A DNA stretch of 64,000 nucleotides from positions 1-64,000 of IMG/VR virus record IMGVR_UViG_3300044714_000124. One strand, 5' to 3'. Origin of the DNA: a virus. Positions 42,475 through 51,397 of this stretch are shown piece after piece. The first letter of the stretch is position 1. Each line of letters opens with the position of its first letter. The translations under genes were made by a program, and so were the position numbers. The notes beneath the pieces are model-generated. The model was not told where the DNA came from and ran no database searches. It saw only the letters and a program-made list of their open reading frames with translations.

Positions 42475-42501
42475 TTGACAGTCTCTTCGATTTGATTCTA
42501 C
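42475..42501 (+). promoter_or_regulatory. Weak promoter candidate before the capsid genes
   Basis: A perfect TTGACA is followed, about 15-17 bases later, by only a weak -10 (TTCTAC). The gap of about 230 bases to the next start holds no gene, which is consistent with a late promoter and leader, but evidence is thin. Confidence 0.35.
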
Positions 42502-42699
42502 CCTGATCGTCAACGTTTCTCCGTTGAACCTCTCCCTTGCGCGCCGCGAGGGATCGAAGATCAAGCCATCACCGTCAGGGCGACGCTCGCCGGGTCGATG
42601 GCTTTACTGCCGCAGCGCGCCGCAGCGGCTCCCCCCGCGTCCGCCGTATTCCCTTGATGACGCCCATCGGGAATGGACCGCAGCCCGGAGGCGTCCGGC

Positions 42700-43305
42700 G
42701 TGGCCAATATCCAAGCGCAGTTCGGCTTCAAGCACATCGGCTTCCTGTCGGGTTTTGCCCCCGATTACCAGATGACCACGCGGGCGATTCAATCGACCTA
42801 TGCGACGGCCATCGGGCTCGGTGATCCGGTCGCCAAGGTCAACGCGACGTCCGCATACATCGGGCAGGCGGGCAATACGATCTCGACGACAAGCATTCTC
42901 GAAGGGATATTCGCCGGCTGCACCTACGTGCCCTCGGGGGGTGGGCCGCCCACATGGTCGCCATATTGGCCCGGCGCGCAGAATTCCAACGGTACCGCCT
43001 ATCTGATCGATTCGCCCGGCGCTCTTTTTCTGGTGGCCGCGCTTCAGACCGCGATCACGAGCGCCAATATCGGTCAGGCCATCAATTTCACGACCGGCGC
43101 TCCGACCACGACGGGCGGCGGGTTTGCCATCGCCACGGTCGATCAATCGACCGCAACCTCGGCCAACGCCACGTCGGCCGCCCTGCCGTTCAAGGTGCAG
43201 GGCCTCTATCCCGGCATCGGCAACGGCTCCGACCCGACCACCAATTACAATTGGGTTGTCGTCACCTTCAACAATCAGCGCTGGAAAGCGCTGACGGCGC
43301 TGTGA
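42700..43305 (+). CDS. Head decoration or capsid-associated protein
   Basis: 201 residues from a GTG with GGAGG eight bases upstream. A beta-rich, glycine- and threonine-rich protein (VANIQAQFGFKHIGFLSGFA; VPSGGGPPTWSPYWPG). It directly precedes the capsid gene, as do head-decoration proteins in other podovirus-like genomes. No enzyme motif. Confidence 0.6.
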   Translation: MANIQAQFGFKHIGFLSGFAPDYQMTTRAIQSTYATAIGLGDPVAKVNATSAYIGQAGNTISTTSILEGIFAGCTYVPSGGGPPTWSPYWPGAQNSNGTAYLIDSPGALFLVAALQTAITSANIGQAINFTTGAPTTTGGGFAIATVDQSTATSANATSAALPFKVQGLYPGIGNGSDPTTNYNWVVVTFNNQRWKALTAL

Positions 43306-43320
43306 TTGGAGGATTGACGG

Positions 43321-44235
43321 ATGCCCGTAGCTCTCGCCAATATTCGCTCAGAACTTCTGCCCGGCCTCTTCGATGTCCGCGGCTCCTACGACATGATCCC
43401 GCGCCAGTGGGACAAGGTCTTCCGCACTCATAAATCCAACATGGCGGTCGAACGCTCGACGCAGATGGCGTTCGTGGCGCTGCCGTATCTCAAGGACGAG
43501 GGGGCAGCCACTCAGTTCGACAACAACGCCGGCGAACGTTTCACCTGGGCGTTTACCCATATCGAGGTCGCCCTAGGCTACGCCATAACTCGTAAAGCGA
43601 TAGATGACAATTTGTACAAGCAACAGTTTAATCCGACCAACCTGAAGCTCCAGGAAGCATTCGCGCAGTTCAAGGAAATTCAGGCCGCGAATATCCTGAA
43701 CAACGGCACGACCTACAACAACGCCATCATCGGCGATCAAGTAGCGCTGTTCTCGACCGCACATCCCTATGACGGGGGCACCTGGGCCAATACGTCTTCG
43801 ACGCCGAAGAGCCTCAACGAATCGACGCTGCTTGCCGACATGAGCAATGTCCGTGCGCAGTTCGTCAACGAGCGCGGCCTGCGCATCTTCTCGCGGGCGC
43901 GCCGGCTCGTGGTGCCGATCAATCTTGAGGCCATCGCGATCCGGTTGATGAAGACCGAATTGCGGCCCGGCACGGCCGACAACGACGTCAACGCGATCCT
44001 CACCTTGAGCGGCGGGCTGCCGGAAGGGCATATCGTGCTGGACTTCCTGACCAGCAACTTCGCGTGGTTCCTCACGACGAATATCGAGGGGCTCATACAC
44101 ATGCTGAGGATTCCGTATGAGAGCGACTTGTGGGTCGATAATGTTACGGATAATTTACTGACAAAGGCGTACGAGCGGTACTCGTTCGGGTACAACGACC
44201 CGCGAGCCGCGTGGGGAGAGTTCCCGACCAGTTAA
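43321..44235 (+). CDS. Major capsid protein
   Basis: 304 residues. MAVERSTQMAFVALPYLKDE, then LFSTAHPYDGGTWANTSSTP and NNFAW-like C-terminal parts match the Mu gpT/HK97-fold capsid group. The N-terminal arm and central HPYDGGTW loop are conserved. It forms the shell. A fragment paralogue is present at 29893. Confidence 0.8.
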   Translation: MPVALANIRSELLPGLFDVRGSYDMIPRQWDKVFRTHKSNMAVERSTQMAFVALPYLKDEGAATQFDNNAGERFTWAFTHIEVALGYAITRKAIDDNLYKQQFNPTNLKLQEAFAQFKEIQAANILNNGTTYNNAIIGDQVALFSTAHPYDGGTWANTSSTPKSLNESTLLADMSNVRAQFVNERGLRIFSRARRLVVPINLEAIAIRLMKTELRPGTADNDVNAILTLSGGLPEGHIVLDFLTSNFAWFLTTNIEGLIHMLRIPYESDLWVDNVTDNLLTKAYERYSFGYNDPRAAWGEFPTS

Positions 44236-44260
44236 GGTTGTATCGGTTCATGAGACATAC

Positions 44261-44380
44261 ATGGCGGCCGCGCGCAAGTATCAAGGTGCCTTTGCTCACG
44301 CCGGTCAGGCGCCGCAGAACGTTCCCCTCTCGCCCCATCGTGATTGGTTGATAGTGGCCAGTCCGAACTTTGGAGCCTAA
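44261..44380 (+). CDS. Possible 39-residue peptide
   Basis: MAAARKYQGAFAHAGQAPQN, ending six bases before the next start. No clear ribosome-binding site. It may be untranslated. Confidence 0.3.
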   Translation: MAAARKYQGAFAHAGQAPQNVPLSPHRDWLIVASPNFGA

Positions 44381-44385
44381 CCCCG

Positions 44386-45687
44386 ATGGGTGAAACCAAC
44401 TGGCGCGGCCCGCTCAATGCGATGGGCTCTCTCGAAGTCGATGCGGGGACGACCGCGTCGATACAGCCGTTCGACGGGCCGAGCGGGTTCTATCAGGGTA
44501 TCGTCTACCCCGACATTCGCGGCGCACCGTTTCCGGCCGAGGGCACGGCACCGGGGCGCGCATCCGGGTTTCTCGACATTGCGTCGCAGTTCACGATCGA
44601 TAACAAGCCGCAGGCCAATGCGACGAATGTGATCGCAACGTCGCAGGTTGCGACGACCTCGCTTGCCATTGCGCTCGTCACGGCCGCGCCGGCCGGGGCC
44701 AATGCGGGCTCGCCGCAATTGACGGTCGCCGTGCCGATCATCCCCAGCGGGACGACCGTTGCAACGACTGCGGCGATCGCGATCGATTTCGGGTTCACTA
44801 CGGGCACGACCACGGCCGCGAGTTCGACCGTCGTGGTCTACGACAATACCCAATTCACGTTGGGACAATGGGTGTTCATCGGCGGTGCGGGTGCCTCGGG
44901 AAACACCGCGGGCCTGTTCACCCAGGTGACGGCGATCGCGACCGCGAATTTCACCGGGATCAATGTGTTTCCGCTTCCGACCGGTTCGCTTGCCAATGCG
45001 CCGATCGGACAGGCTGCGCTTTACGGGTCGGGCCTGTTGCCGGCTCAGACGCAATTCGGTCCGGGAGCCGTCACGCCGGCTGCGATCAATCCGAATGTGC
45101 TTGCCGGCCTTTACAAGGTGCATAATCCGAGGGAAGCGATCGCGCGTAATCTATCGGTTACGCTGGTCACCGGGGGCACCGCGACTTCGGTTGGGTTCCT
45201 GGCGCTCGGATGGGATCTGTGGCGCCAGCCGATGAGCGAGCTGATTACCGTTCCGGCGACCACGTCGGCCACGACCGCATATGGCAAGAAGGCGTTCAAG
45301 TTCGTCAGTTCGATCACGCCTCAATCGAATCCGGCCGGCAATTCGTATGCGGTCGGTGTCGGCGACGTGTTCGGTTTGCCGATTCGTGCCGATGAATGGG
45401 AACAGACGCAAATCTATTGGAACGGCTGTCAGGTTCCGACCTCGCTTGGGTTTACCGGTGCGGTCAGCACCACGGGCTCGCCGGCCACCAACACGACGGG
45501 CGACGTGCGAGGGACGATCCAGGTTTCTACGGTCGGGGGCGGTTCGGCCGCCGCTGTTGCGACCGCGCAGGTATCGAACGGAACGGCCCGGCTGTGCGTT
45601 ATTCAGAACGCCGGTGTGTGGAATCAGGTATTCGGGACGCCGATCAATACGGTGCCGATGTTCGGGGTGCAGAATTCTACGAACTAG
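44386..45687 (+). CDS. Structural protein, 433 residues
   Basis: Threonine-, alanine- and glycine-rich beta-type sequence (TSLAIALVTAAPAGANAGSP; TVVVYDNTQFTLGQWVF). The C-terminus reads GTPINTVPMFGVQNSTN. It follows the capsid gene and is likely a virion (head fibre or tail-associated) component. No family identified. Confidence 0.6.
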   Translation: MGETNWRGPLNAMGSLEVDAGTTASIQPFDGPSGFYQGIVYPDIRGAPFPAEGTAPGRASGFLDIASQFTIDNKPQANATNVIATSQVATTSLAIALVTAAPAGANAGSPQLTVAVPIIPSGTTVATTAAIAIDFGFTTGTTTAASSTVVVYDNTQFTLGQWVFIGGAGASGNTAGLFTQVTAIATANFTGINVFPLPTGSLANAPIGQAALYGSGLLPAQTQFGPGAVTPAAINPNVLAGLYKVHNPREAIARNLSVTLVTGGTATSVGFLALGWDLWRQPMSELITVPATTSATTAYGKKAFKFVSSITPQSNPAGNSYAVGVGDVFGLPIRADEWEQTQIYWNGCQVPTSLGFTGAVSTTGSPATNTTGDVRGTIQVSTVGGGSAAAVATAQVSNGTARLCVIQNAGVWNQVFGTPINTVPMFGVQNSTN

Positions 45688-45748
45688 AGTTGAAAGTTGA
45701 GCGAACGAAATGAAATCAAATCACGGTTACGTCGATGGATTACACCTA

Positions 45749-45815
45749 TCAACACGGTGCCGATGTTCGGTGTCGTGCTTCAATGAGGCCGTGACACTTG
45801 AGATGTCACGGAAAT
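45749..45815 (+). repeat. Gene-end remnant and CRISPR-repeat-like hairpin unit
   Basis: 45749-45775 repeats with three mismatches the 3' end of the upstream gene (45646-45672) and encodes INTVPMFGVVLQ with stop. The overlapping unit 45777-45815 reads GCTTCAATGAGGCC, then a hairpin of CCGTGACA and TGTCACGG around a seven-base loop, then AAAT. A related unit is at 46565. The form resembles bacterial CRISPR repeats beginning CTTCAATG; a duplicated gene end plus terminator-like hairpin is the rival reading. Confidence 0.5.
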
Positions 45816-45883
45816 CGAGTTCCCGTGATTTGATTACTGGTGATATAACGTAAGTGTGCTAATGACGCAATAGGAGGACCGCC

Positions 45884-46255
45884 ATGAAGGGTGGCCATAA
45901 AGCGCATCACCACGGGCATAAGAAGGCTGAGGGCGGCCGCACTGAGATGAAGGTTTCGGGGAATCCTGACGTTTTCAAAGAGACCAAAGGCCCGGAATTC
46001 AAGCACGGCGGCCGGGCGAAGAAGCATCGCGCCAATGGCGGCAAGGTCGCAGGGGTGGCCGGTGAGGGCGGCGGCAAGGTCCTCGGGCTGATGACCGGAG
46101 GGGCCGTCAGGCCGCGTTTAGACCGTCCTGGACGCAAGATGGGGGGCCGGGTGGGCGCCGACAAGTCGCCGCTGTCTACGGCTCACCACGGGCATCCTGA
46201 CGGGCATGAGACGCCATCGAGCAAGGACAGTTACGGCGGGACGCCTTCGGACTGA
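45884..46255 (+). CDS. Glycine/histidine/lysine-rich protein, 123 residues
   Basis: AGGAGG upstream. Low-complexity HKAHHHGHKKAEGGRTEMKV and several GGRVGADKSP-like segments, like other GG(R/K) proteins here. Probably virion-associated. No enzyme motif. Confidence 0.55.
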   Translation: MKGGHKAHHHGHKKAEGGRTEMKVSGNPDVFKETKGPEFKHGGRAKKHRANGGKVAGVAGEGGGKVLGLMTGGAVRPRLDRPGRKMGGRVGADKSPLSTAHHGHPDGHETPSSKDSYGGTPSD

Positions 46256-46261
46256 GCCGTC

Positions 46262-46510
46262 GTGAGCAAGCTTACGGCAAAGCGGCGGAATGCGTTGCCG
46301 GCGAACACCTTCGCTGGTCCCGATAGAAGCTATCCGATTCCAGATGCAAGCCACGCCAGGAACGCGCTTGCCAGGGCTTCACAGCATGCGGGGGCTGATC
46401 TGAAGGCAAAAATACGCGCCAAGGTTCACAAGAAATTTCCGCAAATCCAGATGGCGATGGAGGGCGGGGCGGTCAGGGCGCGGATGGATCGCCAGAGATG
46501 CAAGACATGA
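46262..46510 (+). CDS. Conserved phage small protein, 82 residues
   Basis: GTG start. RRNALPANTFAGPDRSYPIP then ASHARNALARASQHAG match a short motif widespread in phage genomes (LPxxxFxxPxxxxYPIxDxxHARNAL). The function is unknown to me. It follows gene 45884 by a few bases. Confidence 0.65.
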   Translation: MSKLTAKRRNALPANTFAGPDRSYPIPDASHARNALARASQHAGADLKAKIRAKVHKKFPQIQMAMEGGAVRARMDRQRCKT

Positions 46511-46515
46511 TTGGT

Positions 46516-46615
46516 GGAGGATTAAACTTGATGCTGCCGCCAGCGAATAGGTTATCACGTTCGGGCTTCAATGAGGCCGAGGCGTGGATAGCCCCGGAAA
46601 TCTGTTTAATCCTCC
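46516..46615 (+). repeat. Inverted repeat enclosing a second CRISPR-repeat-like unit
   Basis: The arms GGAGGATTAAAC (46516-46527) and GTTTAATCCTCC (46604-46615) are perfectly complementary over 12 bases. Between them, 46565-46601 reads GCTTCAATGAGGCCG, a hairpin of CCGAGGC and GCCCCGG, then AAAT, 37 nt in all. The stem differs from the unit at 45777 while the flanking bases are the same. No gene is supported in the gap before 46672. Confidence 0.5.
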
Positions 46616-46671
46616 AAGCAGGATTGATACACCGACGTTTTCCGTTTGTCTACTGTTGACGCGGAGCGTTC

Positions 46672-47346
46672 ATGCTGCCGAATGTTATCACTTACTCTTT
46701 GATTGCGGCGTCCGCGACAGGTGTGGTCAATGCGGCGCCCATCCAGGGGCCGGGACCTCTCCCGCTTAATTCTCCGCAGACGCTTGCTCCGACGGGCTCC
46801 CTGGTCAATTCGACCACGAATCCGGTCGTACTCGATAATCAGCGGCGGCTGCTGATTACGACCTCGGGCAACGAAAGCAGCAATAAATTCACCATCGTCG
46901 GGCTCAATCAGAACGGCTTCACGACCACGGAAATAATCGTCGGGCCGAGCAGTTCGACGGCGCAATCGCTGCTCGATTACAAGACCGTGATTTCCATCAC
47001 GCCCCTTGCCACCACGGCGGCGACGGTCTCGGTCGGCACTAACGGGGTCGGCGATACGCCTTGGAACATCATCAATACCCACGACACGCCGGTCAATATC
47101 GAGGTCTCGACGATCCTGGTCACCGGGGCGGCGACGTGGTCGGTGCAATATACCGATGACGATCCGAACAACCTGCCTGCCGGCGTGACGGCGCCGCAGG
47201 CGTTCAATCATGCGACCATCGTCAATGCGACGGCGACGGTTGACGGGTCGATCACTTCGCCGATCTTCGCGAACCGGTTGCAGATAACCGGAGGAACGGG
47301 AACGATCAGGTTCATATCGCTGCAAGCCGGGATCAGCGGGCCATGA
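46672..47346 (+). CDS. Structural protein, 224 residues
   Basis: ITYSLIAASATGVVNAAPIQ then beta-rich, threonine-rich sequence (STAQSLLDYKTVISITPL). The first 22 residues could be a signal-like stretch. A virion surface or fibre-like protein is likely. Its stop overlaps the next start. Confidence 0.58.
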   Translation: MLPNVITYSLIAASATGVVNAAPIQGPGPLPLNSPQTLAPTGSLVNSTTNPVVLDNQRRLLITTSGNESSNKFTIVGLNQNGFTTTEIIVGPSSSTAQSLLDYKTVISITPLATTAATVSVGTNGVGDTPWNIINTHDTPVNIEVSTILVTGAATWSVQYTDDDPNNLPAGVTAPQAFNHATIVNATATVDGSITSPIFANRLQITGGTGTIRFISLQAGISGP

Positions 47347-47957
47347 GCGATCCGATGGGCAGTGTGGGGGGTTCCGCGCGGAAAGCGCCGGGCGATGTGG
47401 ATATCGCCTTCGAGGGCGGCCCGCCGTTTGCGGCCCGGATCGCCCAATTGAGCACGCTCAAGGAAGCAAACAGCGAAGCGCTGGCGGAATTGAAGCTCGG
47501 GCGCAGCGCGCGAGCGGCTTATGACGAGGCAGCCCGGCTTCATGATCTTGCGGTGTCGGACAGGAATGATGCGGCCGGGGTTCTCGCCAAGGCAAAAGCG
47601 GACGCGGAAAAGCTGCTTGCCGATGCGCGCGATGAGGCGGCGAGCGTTCGGACTGAAGCCGCGAAAGCGGCTGATGAGATGCGCGCAGAAGCCGCCCGTC
47701 AGACAGCCGGCATTGTAGCCGAAATGGGGCGGCAGAAACAGCTTGCCGATGATGACCGCGCGGCGGCAGCGAAGCTCAAGGGTGATGCGCGGGATGTCTT
47801 GCGTGAGGCCGAAGCGAAAGCCGTCGAGGCCGGGAAAGCGAGGGACGAGCAGGAACGGCAGAGTGCCGCCGCGGTGGCATTGCAGGACGATCTGAAGGGG
47901 AAACACGCGAAGCTGCAAGCTGTCCTGCGGGATGTGATCGGCCCCGCGCCGGGGTAA
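47343..47957 (+). CDS. Coiled-coil protein, 204 residues
   Basis: Almost wholly alanine-rich coiled coil (AGVLAKAKADAEKLLADARD, DEAASVRTEAAKAADEMRAE). Such proteins are often rod-like virion parts or internal proteins. No other feature. Confidence 0.58.
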   Translation: MSDPMGSVGGSARKAPGDVDIAFEGGPPFAARIAQLSTLKEANSEALAELKLGRSARAAYDEAARLHDLAVSDRNDAAGVLAKAKADAEKLLADARDEAASVRTEAAKAADEMRAEAARQTAGIVAEMGRQKQLADDDRAAAAKLKGDARDVLREAEAKAVEAGKARDEQERQSAAAVALQDDLKGKHAKLQAVLRDVIGPAPG

Positions 47958-47961
47958 TCGC

Positions 47962-48141
47962 GTGGACGCGCAAGGCAGCAAATCGACACTCGGCGGTGTC
48001 CTGTGGACGCTGCCGGCGCCGGCTGCTTATAATTCTCCAGGGATTGCCGGCCAGATTTCCTACGATTCCAACGGAAATTTCTATCTGTGCTATGCGTCGA
48101 ACATGTGGGCATTGTTTGTTGGCCTCTTGGTGTTTCCTTGA
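47962..48141 (+). CDS. Small protein, first tandem copy
   Basis: 59 residues from GTG, MDAQGSKSTLGGVLWTLPAP, near-identical in its first 40 residues to the next gene. The C-terminus differs and is hydrophobic (LFVGLLVFP). A recent duplication is evident. Function unknown. Confidence 0.55.
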   Translation: MDAQGSKSTLGGVLWTLPAPAAYNSPGIAGQISYDSNGNFYLCYASNMWALFVGLLVFP

Positions 48142-48156
48142 CTCGGGAGATTTGGC

Positions 48157-48414
48157 GTGGCTGACGCGCAAGGCAGCAAATCGACACCGGGCGGCGTCCT
48201 GTGGACGCTGCCGGCGCCCGCGGCGGACGATTCGCCGGGGCGCGCCGGGCAGATTTCCTATGATTCAAGTGGAAATTTCTACCTGGATTATGGGCCGAAT
48301 ATGTGGGCCAAATTTACCGGAACGCTGATATGGCCGGTGCAGCCTTACGTCTTCGACTTTTCTCAGGTTGCGAACAGTCAATACATTCCGATACTTCTTG
48401 GCGGGTTTGCGTGA
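48157..48414 (+). CDS. Small protein, second tandem copy
   Basis: 85 residues, MADAQGSKSTPGGVLWTLPA, paralogue of the upstream gene. The ending (VANSQYIPILLGGFA) differs. Its position before the large fibre gene suggests a virion role. Confidence 0.55.
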   Translation: MADAQGSKSTPGGVLWTLPAPAADDSPGRAGQISYDSSGNFYLDYGPNMWAKFTGTLIWPVQPYVFDFSQVANSQYIPILLGGFA

Positions 48415-48417
48415 TGA

Positions 48418-50793
48418 ATGGCTAGTTATACCTTCTTTACGGTACTCAACTCGGCCGGAGCGACAACCTATTTCGGCGCCGTCGAGAACGGTACCGGATT
48501 ATTCAATCAATCGATTCCGACAAATCTATCCGGCACGGCGCTGATCGGTTCGTCTGTAATGGCGAACGCGATACCGTTTACGCTTGCGACGGATCAGCCG
48601 GCTATGCCGGTCAATCTGGCTTCGGTGGGTGGCGTTAGTTTTGGGTTGGGCCAGGCCGTCATGGCGACCTCGCTGCCGGTCGCCATAGCGTCAAATCAAT
48701 CCGCAATTCCTGTTACCATTGGTTCGGGGACTTCGCCGATCGGCACGGCGACGGTGCTTCAAGGGACCAATCCCTGGGTCGTCAATCTCTCGCAAATCAA
48801 CGGCACGGCGATCAGTATCGGCCAGGGAGTGATGACGGCTTCCGTGCCCGTCGTGATCGCTTCCAATCAAAGCAATTTGACGACGGTGCTCGGCGCTGCT
48901 CTGCCGGCCGGCACGAACGCTATTGGTACAGTGTCGATCACGGGCGCGTTGCCGGCTGGGACGAATGCGTTAGGAACCGTCTCCATAACCGGCGCGCTGC
49001 CCGCGGGTACCAACGCCATCGGCACGGCGACGGTCTTGCAGGGCACCGCGCAATGGGCCGTCAATCTCGAACAGGTTGGCGGTTCGACCTTGGCCTTCGG
49101 TCAGGCCGTGATGGCCTCGTCGATTCCGGTTGCGATCGCATCGAACCAATCTGCGATTCCAGTTACCGGCTCGCTCAGCGCGTCGATCTCCGGTTTTCAG
49201 CCTGGCAACAGCTACACGTCGCAAACCTTTAGTACCGCTGCCGGCACCATAGGGTTGCCGACGGGAACGACGGTCATCGTCTATAACGTCGGCAGCAATT
49301 CGGTCAGTGTGGCGCTCGGGACGACCACGATCTCGGCCGCCACGACCAATGACCAGATTCAGGCCGGTGGGTGGCTCGCCTATGCGGTTGGTACCGCGAC
49401 GACGCTGGGCGGCATTACGGCCAACAGCACGACCAAACTCGTGTTGTCCGGCGGTCAGGGCTTGCCTACCGGTGTTGGTGGGCTCTCCAGCGGCGGGAGC
49501 GGCGGTTCCGTTACCCAAGGAACGGTACCGTGGTTGGATAACATCTCGCAGTTCGGCGGCTCTACGGTCGCTCTTGGTCAGGGGGTGATGGCCTCGTCGA
49601 TGCCGGTGGTGATCGCGTCGAACCAGAGCAACCTCACGACCGTCCTCGGTGCGGCAATTCCGGCCGGCACGAACGCCATCGGCACGGTTTCTGTGACCGG
49701 CGCGCTTCCTGCGGGCACCAACGCCATCGGTACTGCCACGGTGCTTCAGGGCACTGCGCAATGGGCCGTAAATCTCGATCAGGTTGGCGGCTCGACTTTG
49801 GCCTTCGGCCAGGCCGTCATGGCGACCAGCATTCCGGTCGCGATAGCGTCGAATCAAAGCGCGATTCCCGTCACCATCGGTGCCGGCACCAACGTTATCG
49901 GCACGGCGACGGTGCTTCAAGGGACCAATCCGTGGGTCGTCAATCTCTCGCAAATTAACGGGACGGCGATCAGTATCGGCCAGGCCGTGATGGCGACCTC
50001 GCTGCCGGTCGCCATCGCGTCGAATCAAAGCGCGATTCCCGTCACCATCGGGGCCGGCGCGAACGCTATCGGCACGGTCTCCGTGACCGGGGCGCTGCCG
50101 GCCGGCACCAACGCCATCGGAACGGCGACGGTCTTGCAGGGTACCGCGGAATGGGCCAGCAACGTCAATCAGATCGGCGGCGTGGCGCTCGCCTTCGGCC
50201 AGGCCGTCATGGCGACCTCGATCCCGGTCGCCATCGCATCGAATCAGTCCACGCTGCCGATCAACCTCGGGACCGTGGCCGGCGTCGCCATAGCGACTTC
50301 CGGCTTCTCAGGTGGGCTTGCGGTCGGCGGGTTGACGGCCGCCGGCGGGGCTCCCGTCGGCTATCCGCTGTGGCTGGGAGCGCAGGCACAGACCGGGGAA
50401 ATCGCGACCTCGGCAACCGGCAAACTCATTCCCCTGGTCGCCGACAAGGTCGGGAAGCAGATCATTCTGCCGCATGCCAATCCTGAGAATTATACCTCCG
50501 GCAAGGCGGCTATCAACACGACGGTGGCGCAGCAAATCATCACCGCTGCCAACGCCACCAACCGGTTCTATATGACATCGATGCAGCTTGGTAACAGTTC
50601 GACCGCTGCCACTACGATCCTCGTTAGTTTGAACGATCCTGCGCAATCGCAGTTCATTGTTCCTGGGGGCGGCGGCAGCAACCTGACTTTTCCTGTTCCG
50701 CTGGTGTTCGGGCTGGGCAGCGCTGTCCTGGCGACCTGCGCTGCGGCGGCAGCGACCGTGTATGTCAATGCGCAGGGCTATGTAGGGACGTGA
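48418..50793 (+). CDS. Repetitive tail-fibre-like protein
   Basis: 791 residues with many degenerate ~20-70-residue repeats (FGQAVMATSIPVAIASNQSA recurs about seven times; TALPAGTNAIGTVSVTG-type strands between). The repeats and the beta-rich composition fit a fibre shaft. A non-repeat C-terminus (from about residue 650) may be the receptor-facing or trimerising part. Confidence 0.65.
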   Translation: MASYTFFTVLNSAGATTYFGAVENGTGLFNQSIPTNLSGTALIGSSVMANAIPFTLATDQPAMPVNLASVGGVSFGLGQAVMATSLPVAIASNQSAIPVTIGSGTSPIGTATVLQGTNPWVVNLSQINGTAISIGQGVMTASVPVVIASNQSNLTTVLGAALPAGTNAIGTVSITGALPAGTNALGTVSITGALPAGTNAIGTATVLQGTAQWAVNLEQVGGSTLAFGQAVMASSIPVAIASNQSAIPVTGSLSASISGFQPGNSYTSQTFSTAAGTIGLPTGTTVIVYNVGSNSVSVALGTTTISAATTNDQIQAGGWLAYAVGTATTLGGITANSTTKLVLSGGQGLPTGVGGLSSGGSGGSVTQGTVPWLDNISQFGGSTVALGQGVMASSMPVVIASNQSNLTTVLGAAIPAGTNAIGTVSVTGALPAGTNAIGTATVLQGTAQWAVNLDQVGGSTLAFGQAVMATSIPVAIASNQSAIPVTIGAGTNVIGTATVLQGTNPWVVNLSQINGTAISIGQAVMATSLPVAIASNQSAIPVTIGAGANAIGTVSVTGALPAGTNAIGTATVLQGTAEWASNVNQIGGVALAFGQAVMATSIPVAIASNQSTLPINLGTVAGVAIATSGFSGGLAVGGLTAAGGAPVGYPLWLGAQAQTGEIATSATGKLIPLVADKVGKQIILPHANPENYTSGKAAINTTVAQQIITAANATNRFYMTSMQLGNSSTAATTILVSLNDPAQSQFIVPGGGGSNLTFPVPLVFGLGSAVLATCAAAAATVYVNAQGYVGT

Positions 50794-50797
50794 AGCG

Positions 50798-51175
50798 ATG
50801 CGCTTCACCGGTCATCGGTTTGGTGGCGTGATGGCTTCGATCTATTATTTGGCATCCGGCGAACGGATCGACTGGCATCAGCACCCGGTCGCGCATTCTA
50901 CCGGCGTTAGCGCCGGCCGCTCGCTGGTCGATGTCGGCGATGACGTTTCGCTTGAGATGCGCCCCGGCGATCCTGACTACGAGTTACCGCCCAACATCAG
51001 GCACCGCGTCACCGCGCTGGAAGACGGCACCATCGTCGTGCACATGATCGAGCGCATTCAATCGGACGACCCGCCGCCGGTCGGTCCCGACGGCAAGCCG
51101 CGCACCCACGGCGGCGTGCTGCTCGATACCGGCGAGATCATCTACGATAATGATAACACAGGAGAACTAATATGA
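50798..51175 (+). CDS. Cupin-like protein
   Basis: 125 residues (a start at 50831 is also possible). ASGERIDWHQHPVAHSTGVS and LPPNIRHRVTALEDGTIVVH carry the HxH...H pattern of cupins, small beta-barrels that bind metal or sugars. It precedes gene 51172 by overlap. Role in the virion or host unknown. Confidence 0.6.
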   Translation: MRFTGHRFGGVMASIYYLASGERIDWHQHPVAHSTGVSAGRSLVDVGDDVSLEMRPGDPDYELPPNIRHRVTALEDGTIVVHMIERIQSDDPPPVGPDGKPRTHGGVLLDTGEIIYDNDNTGELI

Positions 51176-51384
51176 GGATGATTCAGTTTACTCCATACAA
51201 TATCGCCACTGGAGCGTTGCAGGCTCCAACCGCGCGCTCTGATATCAGAATCGCTCAGATCGGCGAGTTTGGTTATCAAGGTCCTAATAATTTTATTCGC
51301 GTTCCAGCGACACAACTGATCTTCAGTGACGGATCGACAGCATATTGCCAGGAAGCCATCGCGACTCTAGTGGCGAACAGCTAA
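51172..51384 (+). CDS. Hypothetical protein, 70 residues
   Basis: MIQFTPYNIATGALQAPTAR then GYQGPNNFIRVPATQLIFSD. A beta-type small protein, likely virion-related. ATG overlaps the previous stop. Confidence 0.5.
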   Translation: MRMIQFTPYNIATGALQAPTARSDIRIAQIGEFGYQGPNNFIRVPATQLIFSDGSTAYCQEAIATLVANS

Positions 51385-51397
51385 ACAAGTTGCCGTG

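Noticed and set aside
42586-42600. CTCGCCGGGTCG in the gap before the head genes as another repeat copy
   Set aside because: Only the centre resembles the repeat hairpin; the AGCGAGAT end and opening nonamer are absent.
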